Source: Mycoplasmatota bacterium (GTDB taxonomy: Bacteria; Bacillota_I; Bacilli_A; Izemoplasmatales; Hujiaoplasmataceae). From it: a stretch of DNA of 7,125 nt. The notes under the pieces are model-generated. The model did not search any database. It was not told where the DNA came from and saw only the letters and a list, made by a program, of their open reading frames with translations. The stretch covers positions 1-7,125 of the forward strand of contig JAGLYJ010000057.1 of NCBI GenBank assembly GCA_023132365.1, in the 5' to 3' direction. Below, one piece after another: positions 1-6,331 of this stretch. Position 1 is the stretch's first letter. Every line of letters starts with the position of its first letter. Position numbers and translations under genes: made by a program.

Positions 1-1334
1 GCTTGATATTCAGAATCTCGGCCTTGTTTAGCAGAGCCCCCAGCTGAATCCCCTTCGACTATATATATTTCTGAAGCAGATGCTTCTTTAGATCTACAAT
101 CGGCTAATTTTGATGCAAACCCTAAAGCATCTAGAGGTGATTTTCTCCTAGTTGCTTCTCTAGCTTTTTTTGCAGCTAATCTAGCTCTTTGAGCCATTAA
201 TGATTTTTCAATAATTATTTTAGCCGCTTGTGGAGTTTCTAATAAAAAACGTTCCAATCCTTGCTTCATAATCGCAGATACGGCCGTTCTAGCGTCGCTA
301 CTACCCAGTTTTGCTTTTGTTTGTCCCTCAAATTGAGGATCAGGGTGTTTGATTGATATAATCGCAACTAAACCTTCTCTTGTGTCATCTCCTTGAAGTG
401 ATTCATCTTTCTTAAATATACTATTGCTTTTTCCATAATTATTTAGAATAGTAGTTAATGTTCTTTTAAATCCTTCTTCATGTGTTCCACCATTAAGGTT
501 GGTAATATTATTTGTAAATGGATAAATGCTTTGAGCATATCCCGTGTTATATTGCATAGCGATTTCTACAATAATATGATCTTGTTCTCCTTCAAAATAT
601 GCAACCTCTTTATGAAGAACGTCTTTTCCTTCATTTAAGAAAGCAACATACTCTCTAACTCCGCCCTCATAACAGTAATCTTTTTCAATAATTAAGTTTT
701 CATCTCTTTTATCTATAATTGAAAATTGTATGCCTTTATTTAAAAAAGCAAGTTGTTGAATTCTAGAGCGTAGAATTTCAAATTCAAAATGCGTTGTTTC
801 GTTAAAAATCACAGGGTCAGGTGAAAAAGTAACTGTTGTCCCTGATTTATCTGTATCTCCCCTAATTTCTAATTCTTCATTCAGAAATCCGTGATCAAAG
901 CTTATAAAATATTTCTTACCGCCTTTATTGATTTCAACTGTCATATATGTACTAAGTGCATTAACCACCGATGCGCCTACACCGTGTAATCCACCTGAAA
1001 CTTTATAACTATTATGATCAAATTTACCCCCAGCGTGCAAGGTTGTATAAACTGTTTCAACTGATGGTCTTCCGGTTTTTGGATGAACATCAACTGGAAT
1101 CCCTCTACCATTGTCACTAACTCTAATAATATCTCCCGGAAGTATTTCTACCGCGATATTGTCGCAAAAACCTGCTAGAGCTTCATCAACTGAATTATCA
1201 ACTATTTCCCACACCAAATGATGTAATCCTCTGGAACTCGTTGTCCCAATATACATCCCTGGGCGTTTCTTTACAGCTTCTAACCCCTCTAAAATTTGAA
1301 TATTACTAGCGTCGTATTTGTTATAATCATTCAT
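1..1334 (-). CDS. gyrB: DNA gyrase subunit B, 5' part (runs off the window edge)
   Basis: ATPase subunit of DNA gyrase, the type IIA topoisomerase that with GyrA introduces negative supercoils using ATP. The window holds the first 444 codons of a protein usually about 640 residues long; the rest lies beyond position 1. My translation shows the GHKL ATPase fold: general base E43 and N47 in EIVDNSVDEALAG, D74 in DNGRGIP, the ATP lid GLHGVG at 115-120, and the transducer loop QTKAKLG at 338-344 that contacts the gamma-phosphate. The TOPRIM domain begins at the edge with EGDSAGGSAKQGRD (427-440), including the metal-binding E427. The start ATG overlaps the recF stop by 8 bp and follows an AGGGAGGA ribosome binding site. 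ParE is the main alternative, but the recF neighbour strongly favours gyrB. gyrA is probably next downstream, which cannot be seen. Confidence 0.97.
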   Translation of the reverse strand, partial: MNDYNKYDASNIQILEGLEAVKKRPGMYIGTTSSRGLHHLVWEIVDNSVDEALAGFCDNIAVEILPGDIIRVSDNGRGIPVDVHPKTGRPSVETVYTTLHAGGKFDHNSYKVSGGLHGVGASVVNALSTYMTVEINKGGKKYFISFDHGFLNEELEIRGDTDKSGTTVTFSPDPVIFNETTHFEFEILRSRIQQLAFLNKGIQFSIIDKRDENLIIEKDYCYEGGVREYVAFLNEGKDVLHKEVAYFEGEQDHIIVEIAMQYNTGYAQSIYPFTNNITNLNGGTHEEGFKRTLTTILNNYGKSNSIFKKDESLQGDDTREGLVAIISIKHPDPQFEGQTKAKLGSSDARTAVSAIMKQGLERFLLETPQAAKIIIEKSLMAQRARLAAKKAREATRRKSPLDALGFASKLADCRSKEASASEIYIVEGDSAGGSAKQGRDSEYQ

Positions 1335-2421
1335 TCCTGTATTCCTCCCTTATCGTGTTGTCTTGCACTCTAAATATCGTTGACTCTTTTAAGATGATTT
1401 CTTGTATGTTTTCTAAATTGGTGGTTGTAATTATTGCCTGAGCTTCTAGTTTTAAAAGATATTTAATTAATTTGTTTTGTCTTTTAGAATCCAGCTCACT
1501 AAAAACATCATCTAATAAAAATATTGGTCTTTCATTTACTTTATCATTAATAATGTCTGCTATAGCTAACATCAAAGCTAAAATCATAATTCTTTGTTCG
1601 CCTTGTGATGAATTATCCTTAACTACTAAATCATCAATCAAAAACTCATAGTCATCCCTATGCGGGCCTAAATTAGTGGTTTTTAAATACAAATCATTTC
1701 TATATTTACTTTTTAAAGTTGTTTCTATATTTGATGAAACTGACGGATTATATTTAAATACAAAATTAGTATCTTTATCAGATAAAAAACGATACATTTT
1801 TTGTAAAAAAAGGTTTATTTTATCCACAAATGATTTTCTGAACGACACAATTAATTCTATCGATTCAGATAACTGTTCAGTAATTATATCCAACAAAGTT
1901 ATATCCGGATTGTTTTCGTCTGATAATTTCTTTAATAGTTCATTTCTCTGCTTTAAAAGTGCTCTATAGTTTGATAGTTCATTTAAATATGTTCGATCTA
2001 TTTGTCCATATGCCAAGTCAATAAAATATCTTCGATCTTTTGGCGAACCCTTTATTATCATCAAATCTTCTGGTAAAAATGATATAACATTTATCGTCCC
2101 TATATAATCACTAAGTTTTCTAATTTCTTGATTATTAACCAGAGTTTTCTTCCCTTTTGAGGAGATTATAATTTTTAAGTTTAAATTTCTTTTTTTGGTT
2201 TGTGTGATTGCGGATATCCTAGAAAATTCTGAATCATGCTTTATAACATTTATATCATTTGTTTTATATGATTTAGCCAAAGATAAAAAATATATTGCTT
2301 CTAGCAAGTTGGTCTTTCCGCTACCGTTGTTACCTACGAAAAGATTAACACCTTCACTAAAAACAACATTTTGCTTTTCATAATTTCTAAAGTTATATAA
2401 TTGTAATTCTTTAACTCTCAT
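1327..2421 (-). CDS. recF: DNA replication and repair protein RecF
   Basis: SMC/ABC-type ATPase that acts with RecO and RecR to load RecA on single-strand gaps and at stalled forks in the cytoplasm. The protein has 364 residues, normal for the family (about 360-375). Visible motifs: the N-terminal strand LQLYNFRNY typical of RecF; Walker A GNNGSGKT at 30-37 followed by NLLEAIYFLSLAKS; the conserved block PEDLMIIKGSPKDRR at 117-131; GPHRDD at 252-257; the ABC signature SSQGEQR at 271-277; and Walker B FLLDDVFSELD at 301-311. All catalytic motifs are intact. The start ATG overlaps the end of yaaA by 11 bp, and no good Shine-Dalgarno sequence lies just before it, so translation probably depends on ribosomes finishing yaaA. 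The TGA stop overlaps the gyrB start. The gene belongs to a yaaA-recF-gyrB operon. Confidence 0.98.
   Translation of the reverse strand: MRVKELQLYNFRNYEKQNVVFSEGVNLFVGNNGSGKTNLLEAIYFLSLAKSYKTNDINVIKHDSEFSRISAITQTKKRNLNLKIIISSKGKKTLVNNQEIRKLSDYIGTINVISFLPEDLMIIKGSPKDRRYFIDLAYGQIDRTYLNELSNYRALLKQRNELLKKLSDENNPDITLLDIITEQLSESIELIVSFRKSFVDKINLFLQKMYRFLSDKDTNFVFKYNPSVSSNIETTLKSKYRNDLYLKTTNLGPHRDDYEFLIDDLVVKDNSSQGEQRIMILALMLAIADIINDKVNERPIFLLDDVFSELDSKRQNKLIKYLLKLEAQAIITTTNLENIQEIILKESTIFRVQDNTIREEYRNE
1343..1350 (-). promoter_or_regulatory. Ribosome binding site of gyrB, inside recF
   Basis: AGGGAGGA lies 8 nt before the gyrB ATG and is embedded in the last codons of recF (encoding Arg-Glu-Glu). 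It is the strongest Shine-Dalgarno sequence in the three-gene operon and fixes the gyrB start at 1334. Its presence suggests that gyrB can be initiated efficiently in its own right, on top of coupling to recF translation. Confidence 0.85.
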
Positions 2422-2629
2422 TTTTATTGATCTGATATATCACAGATTCAATAAGCACTTGATCGCCAGGATATATTTTTTTTCCTCTTCTATTTTCGGG
2501 TTCGTTATTCAAAAATATTTCATAATTTTGTAAGTAGATTTTAACTTCTCCACCAGAACCAACAATACTCAAATATTTAAGTAATTGACCCAAAGTAATA
2601 TATTCGGTTTTTATTAGTATTTGTTTCAT
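2411..2629 (-). CDS. yaaA: S4-domain protein YaaA (RecF-associated small RNA-binding protein)
   Basis: A 72-residue protein made almost entirely of one S4-type RNA-binding fold. It matches the Bacillota YaaA family, which sits between dnaN and recF, in length and in key positions: TEYITLGQLLKYLSIVGSGG at 8-27, then LNNEPENRRGKKIYPGDQVLIE at 40-61, where NxEPxNRRGxKxYxGD is the family hallmark. The family is thought to act on RNA, probably ribosome-related; the exact substrate cannot be read from this sequence. The ATG start is supported by a GAGGG ribosome binding site 6 nt upstream. It is the first gene of the operon, about 21 nt downstream of the likely transcription start, and its 3' end overlaps recF by 11 bp. 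In many Bacillota dnaN would lie directly upstream; here there is a terminator and then mfd. Confidence 0.95.
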   Translation of the reverse strand: MKQILIKTEYITLGQLLKYLSIVGSGGEVKIYLQNYEIFLNNEPENRRGKKIYPGDQVLIESVIYQINKNES

Positions 2630-2635
2630 AAGATT

Positions 2636-2640
2636 CCCTC
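2636..2640 (-). promoter_or_regulatory. Ribosome binding site of yaaA
   Basis: GAGGG is followed by a 6-nt spacer and the yaaA ATG. It supports the chosen start and is the entry site for ribosomes that may then pass on to recF by coupling. Confidence 0.8.
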
Positions 2641-2657
2641 ACTATATGTCTATATAT

Positions 2658-2686
2658 ATTATATAATAATATATAACTTTTTTCAA
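2658..2686 (-). promoter_or_regulatory. Main promoter of the yaaA-recF-gyrB operon
   Basis: The -35 box TTGAAA (2681-2686) and a perfect -10 box TATAAT (2658-2663) are separated by exactly 17 bp, the ideal spacing for a housekeeping sigma-A/sigma-70 promoter. Transcription would begin near 2650-2651, leaving a 5' leader of only about 21 nt that includes the yaaA ribosome binding site. The spacer and -10 region are made almost wholly of alternating A and T, so register shifts of the -10 box by a few bases are possible and strand opening should be very easy. It lies just downstream of the mfd terminator, so the operon appears to be its own transcription unit. Confidence 0.8.
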
Positions 2687-2688
2687 TC

Positions 2689-2718
2689 ATTATGACATTA
2701 AAAATCGCTTATTTTCAA
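2689..2718 (-). promoter_or_regulatory. Possible second, upstream promoter of the yaaA operon
   Basis: A second TTGAAA (2713-2718) is followed after 18 bp by CATAAT (2689-2694), which is preceded by TGT, an extended -10 arrangement. Its -10 lies just upstream of the -35 of the stronger promoter, giving a tandem layout. The -10 box has one mismatch and such motifs arise easily in AT-rich DNA, so this is weaker than the downstream promoter. Confidence 0.4.
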
Positions 2719-2750
2719 ACTTTTTTTGCATAACCCTACCAATACCGAAT

Positions 2751-2791
2751 AAAATATAAAAAACACCTCAAAATTGAAATTTTAAGGTGTT
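2751..2791 (-). terminator. Rho-independent terminator of mfd
   Basis: Starting 11 nt after the mfd stop codon, AACACCT (its complement arm is at 2785-2791) pairs with AGGTGTT at 2762-2768. The stem continues through one U-G wobble and five A/T pairs to a 4-nt UUCA loop, giving about 13 bp. Six uridines (2758-2763) follow at once, then AUAUUUU. The U-tract exists only on the minus strand, so it acts in the direction of mfd and separates mfd from the yaaA operon. Confidence 0.88.
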
Positions 2792-2802
2792 AAAAGTATA
2801 AA

Positions 2803-5800
2803 TCATTTCTTTAAACTTGTTACTTTCTGTAAAAAATCTACCATAGTAAATAACCAGTGCTTATCTAATTTAATTGTATCAAGAATAATTTGGATTTTAT
2901 CTTTCTTAAATGCAAATCTAATATATTTTGAAATTTCAATGCCGGATTTAAATAAATTATCTCCCGCAGCCTCTTTAGACGCTGCGCTAGTTAGAATTAA
3001 TGTTACGTTAGTTTTATTTTCTTGAATTTTCTCCACACCAATTTGTTTAGTGAGAAATTCAAATAATTTCTCATAAATATATATTTCTAATTGTTTGTCA
3101 TATTTACCAAATCTATCATCCAATTCATTAAGAATATCATATGCTTCTTTAATCGTTTTGGTATTGCTAATTTTCTTATGTATCTCAATTTTTACAAAAT
3201 CATCTTCAATATATTTTTCATCAATAAATCTTGAAACGCGCGCTTTAACTCCTGGTTTTCGTTTTTTAACTTTTGGAGTGTCTGAAGCTATTGAAATTTC
3301 TTCTTCCAATATTTTCATATACATATCTACACCAACCGTATCGATAAATCCAGATTGTTCTCTACCAAGAACATCTCCAGCCCCTCTAATAGATAAATCT
3401 CGAATAGCAATTTTGAATCCAGATCCAAGTTCGGTAAATTCTTTAATAACTTTTAATCTTTTTTCGGCTTCTTCTGTTAAAACTTTATTCTTTCTGTACA
3501 TCAAGTATGCATATGCAATCCTATCGCTTCTACCAACTCTGCCTCTAATTTGGTAAAGTTGAGATAGTCCTAATTTGTCAGCGTTATGAATGATTAAAGT
3601 ATTAGCATTAGGTATATCAATTCCAGTTTCAATAATTGTGGTTGATACTAAAACATCTACTTCGTGATTAATAAAATTATCCACCACTTTTTCTAAATCT
3701 GCTTTTCTCATTTTTCCATGAGCGATATCAATTCTTGCATCGGGTATTAATTTTTGAAGTTTATCGGCAATAAAATCAATATCCTCTACTTTATTATACA
3801 AATAGAAAACCTGACCTTTTCTTCCGAGCTCTCTTTCAACTGCGTCTTTAATTATTATGTTATTTCTTTCTAAAACATATGTCTGTATTGGGTACCTGTT
3901 TTCTGGAGCGGTCTCCAGTAAGGACATGTTTTTTACTCCCATTATAGCCATATTTAAAGTTCGGGGAATAGGTGTAGCAGATAGTGATAAAACGTCTACG
4001 TTCACTTTAATTTCTTTTATTCTCTCTTTGTGTAATACTCCAAATCTTTGTTCCTCATCAATTACTAACAATCCTAAATCTTTATAAAACACATCTTTTG
4101 ACAGAATTCTATGCGTTCCAATTAATATATCAACTCTTCCTTCTTTAAGTTTTTCTAAAATCAGTCTTTGATTCTTTTTGGTAATAAATCTATTTAGCAG
4201 CGCTACATTAACGCCAAAGTCATCCATTCTATCTTTGAAGGTATTGTAATGTTGTTTTGATAATACAGTAGTAGGCGCTAAATATGCAACTTGTTTTCCG
4301 TTCAAAACCGCCTTAAATGCCGCTCTCAAAGCTATTTCTGTCTTACCAAAACCTACATCTCCACAAATCAACCTATCCATCGGTGTTGTTTTGGTCATGT
4401 CCGCAAAAACATCATCTACACTTTTAAGTTGATCAGCCGTTTCTCGATAAGGAAAACTTTCTTTAAAATCGCTCTCTAAGTCAAAATATTCCTTGAATGC
4501 ATAACCAATAGTGTTTTCTCTCTTTGCATATAGTTTAATAAGTTGGTCAGCTATTTCTTTTACTTGATCTCTTACTCTTTTTTTAGCTTTTGACCAATCA
4601 TTTCCACCTAATTTTGATAATCTAGGCGAATATCCTTCATTTCCTGAATATTTATGAATTTGATTAATAGCATCAATTGAAACATATAATTTATCTCCAC
4701 CACGATATTCAATGTGAATGTAATCATTAACTTGATTTCCAAATTTCATAGTTTTTATTTCTAAAAATTTACCAATCCCATAATCAAAATGTACAACAAA
4801 ATCTCCTTTATGCAAGTCATTAATGCTGCTTAGTCTTTTTGATTTTTTATATACAGAAACATATTCCCCTCTTCTTCTGGATAAATGTTTCCTTGTAATA
4901 GCTTCTTCAGTAATCAAGTTTATACCAAAACTATTTGAATAGAAATCAAATACTTTTTCACTTAAAATTATGTTTAGCTGATTTTTTTTAATTAATTCAT
5001 CAATTTTGATTATCTGATATTTAATATTCTTGTCATTTAATACTTCTTTGAATTTATTTAATGAATTTTCGTTCTTAAATGCAATCACAGATGTTTGCTT
5101 GCCTACATTACTAGTTAATTCGCTATATAGAATATCTAAATTTTCACTATATGTTATTGTTTCTTTACCAAATATCGAAAATACATTGTTAAAATCTTTT
5201 TTATAAACATAATCAAGATAATCAATCATAACTGTTTTATTTCGTAAAATTTCATTAAAATCGTATAACATGCTGAAGCCCATTTTTGGATAATCAGTAG
5301 AAGATAGATACCAATCTTTAATTTCCTCAATAAGTATCTTATTTTGTTCTTTAACTCTTAAAAAATCTAATATAAATATACTTTTCTTATTAGTCAAATC
5401 CAATATTGTATTATGTTCTTCTGTCAAAAATGGTAAATACCTAATCAATCTATCTAATTCCTCGTGATTTTTTAGGTTGTCCAAATCTTTATTAACAGTT
5501 ATTTTAGTTTCTTCAAAAAATTTATCTTTTTTCAGTTTTTCTTGAACTATTGCTTCAATTTTTTCATATTCTGTGTCTGAATAAAAAAACTCAACCATAG
5601 GTAATAGTTCCAGAGTTTCTTCCTTTGATACGGACCTCTGTGAGTCTATATCAAAAGTCTTAATAACTTCTAAAACATCTCCAAAAAAATCCAATCTATA
5701 TGGGTTTTTAGCTCCCAAAGGAAAAACATCAATAATTCCTCCCCGGATTGAAAAGTCTCCTACTTTTTCAACGATATACTCCTTCTTATACCCGTAGTTA

Positions 5801-6270
5801 AATAATCCGTTAGCAATTTGATCAATAGAGTATTCGTGGTTTGTCTCAAGTTTAATGATTGATTCCAACCAGTTTTTTAGAGGCAATTCAGGTTTCAAAA
5901 CCCCAAATAAATTGGTTACAACTATTCTTTTTTTATTTTTAATAATATTTTTTATTGTATTAATGCGTTCAACTCTGAATTCCATGGAAGAAACTAATAA
6001 CTCATTAGTAATAAATTCATCTTGTGGAAAAAAGCACACTTCATTAGAACCAACAACTTGGCAAAGTTTGTCAAATATTAACTGTGCTTTATATAAATTT
6101 GGTGTAACTAAGAAAATTGTTTCATTGCTTTGCTCAAAATATTCTAGCAATAAAAGTAATGAATTTTCTTCATTGGTATTGTTGATATACACTTCATTAT
6201 TTTTGTGTATACTCTCGATTATTTCTTTCATGAATTTGTCTTTTTTTAGAAATTGAATTATTTTTTTCAT
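2803..6270 (-). CDS. mfd: Transcription-repair coupling factor Mfd
   Basis: ATP-driven DNA translocase that pushes stalled RNA polymerase off lesions and hands the site to UvrA for nucleotide excision repair. It has 1155 residues from the ATG used here, normal for Mfd. Order: UvrB-like module at about 1-330, with the UvrA-contact residues R176, R192 and F196 (equivalents of E. coli R165, R181, F185) in IRGG and PYRLDFF; the CarD-like RNA polymerase interaction domain at about 482-546; then the RecG-type motor with Walker A GDVGFGKTE (637-645), DEEQ (738-741), SAT (764-766) and QIRGRVGRSD (907-916). The TRG translocation motif lies at about 949-975 and the C-terminal D7 domain follows. A GTG four codons upstream is in frame but falls inside the GGAGG ribosome binding site, so the ATG is preferred. 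A terminator follows the gene, and the SDR lies 61 bp upstream. Confidence 0.97.
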   Translation of the reverse strand: MKKIIQFLKKDKFMKEIIESIHKNNEVYINNTNEENSLLLLLEYFEQSNETIFLVTPNLYKAQLIFDKLCQVVGSNEVCFFPQDEFITNELLVSSMEFRVERINTIKNIIKNKKRIVVTNLFGVLKPELPLKNWLESIIKLETNHEYSIDQIANGLFNYGYKKEYIVEKVGDFSIRGGIIDVFPLGAKNPYRLDFFGDVLEVIKTFDIDSQRSVSKEETLELLPMVEFFYSDTEYEKIEAIVQEKLKKDKFFEETKITVNKDLDNLKNHEELDRLIRYLPFLTEEHNTILDLTNKKSIFILDFLRVKEQNKILIEEIKDWYLSSTDYPKMGFSMLYDFNEILRNKTVMIDYLDYVYKKDFNNVFSIFGKETITYSENLDILYSELTSNVGKQTSVIAFKNENSLNKFKEVLNDKNIKYQIIKIDELIKKNQLNIILSEKVFDFYSNSFGINLITEEAITRKHLSRRRGEYVSVYKKSKRLSSINDLHKGDFVVHFDYGIGKFLEIKTMKFGNQVNDYIHIEYRGGDKLYVSIDAINQIHKYSGNEGYSPRLSKLGGNDWSKAKKRVRDQVKEIADQLIKLYAKRENTIGYAFKEYFDLESDFKESFPYRETADQLKSVDDVFADMTKTTPMDRLICGDVGFGKTEIALRAAFKAVLNGKQVAYLAPTTVLSKQHYNTFKDRMDDFGVNVALLNRFITKKNQRLILEKLKEGRVDILIGTHRILSKDVFYKDLGLLVIDEEQRFGVLHKERIKEIKVNVDVLSLSATPIPRTLNMAIMGVKNMSLLETAPENRYPIQTYVLERNNIIIKDAVERELGRKGQVFYLYNKVEDIDFIADKLQKLIPDARIDIAHGKMRKADLEKVVDNFINHEVDVLVSTTIIETGIDIPNANTLIIHNADKLGLSQLYQIRGRVGRSDRIAYAYLMYRKNKVLTEEAEKRLKVIKEFTELGSGFKIAIRDLSIRGAGDVLGREQSGFIDTVGVDMYMKILEEEISIASDTPKVKKRKPGVKARVSRFIDEKYIEDDFVKIEIHKKISNTKTIKEAYDILNELDDRFGKYDKQLEIYIYEKLFEFLTKQIGVEKIQENKTNVTLILTSAASKEAAGDNLFKSGIEISKYIRFAFKKDKIQIILDTIKLDKHWLFTMVDFLQKVTSLKK

Positions 6271-6275
6271 AGGAA

Positions 6276-6280
6276 CCTCC
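6276..6280 (-). promoter_or_regulatory. Ribosome binding site that decides the mfd start
   Basis: GGAGG lies 5 nt before the ATG at 6270. A longer reading would start at GTG 6282, but that codon overlaps the Shine-Dalgarno sequence itself and has no ribosome binding site of its own. The ATG also gives a lysine-rich N-terminus, MKKIIQFLKK, without the extra MEVP. Confidence 0.85.
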
Positions 6281-6290
6281 ACGTGCTTTA

Positions 6291-6309
6291 TGCGAGTAAA
6301 ATACTCGCA
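6291..6309. repeat. Perfect inverted repeat in the mfd leader
   Basis: TGCGAGTA, a 3-nt AAA centre, then TACTCGCA: two perfectly complementary 8-bp arms located 10 nt before the mfd Shine-Dalgarno sequence and 22 nt after the SDR stop codon. The GC content of the arms (4 of 8) stands out in an AT-rich gap. Neither strand has a following T-tract, so it is not a standard terminator. It could be an operator for a dimeric repressor, or an RNA hairpin that limits read-through from the SDR gene, protects the mfd message, or affects translation. It does not resemble the Bacillota LexA box (CGAAC..GTTCG). Confidence 0.7.
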
Positions 6310-6331
6310 GGGGTTATATTATTTTATGGTT

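Noticed and set aside
1820..1828. A perfect DnaA box, TTATCCACA, that might mark the replication origin near recF
   Set aside because: It is isolated, lies inside the recF coding sequence where it encodes Val-Asp-Lys, and has no cluster of further boxes around it. A single copy in AT-rich DNA does not make an origin.
2641..2760. The AT-rich intergenic region as a candidate oriC
   Set aside because: It has an unwinding-like A/T tract, but the only DnaA-box-like sequence is one weak match (TTATGCAAA, 2725-2733), and dnaA is not adjacent. The promoter and terminator explain the region well enough.
3095..3556. Plus-strand open frame of 153 codons opposite mfd
   Set aside because: It lies wholly antisense to conserved Mfd motor and C-terminal coding sequence, has a low-complexity Ser/Leu/Ile composition, and shows no recognisable domain. 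It is a shadow of mfd, as are the other plus-strand frames opposite mfd, recF and the SDR gene.
5855..6256. Plus-strand open frame of 133 codons with hydrophobic stretches
   Set aside because: The apparent membrane segments come from reading AT-rich Lys/Asn/Glu codons of mfd on the other strand. There is no ribosome binding site or domain signal to support a gene.
2803..6270. Mycoplasma-type code (TGA = Trp) as a reading of this AT-rich genome
   Set aside because: Tryptophans in Mfd and GyrB that I checked are all TGG, and TGA terminates mfd and recF at their expected ends.
6291..6309. The inverted repeat as a Rho-independent terminator of the SDR gene
   Set aside because: The stem is perfect, but the bases after it on the minus strand (TAAAGCACG) contain no run of T, so the standard terminator requirement is not met.
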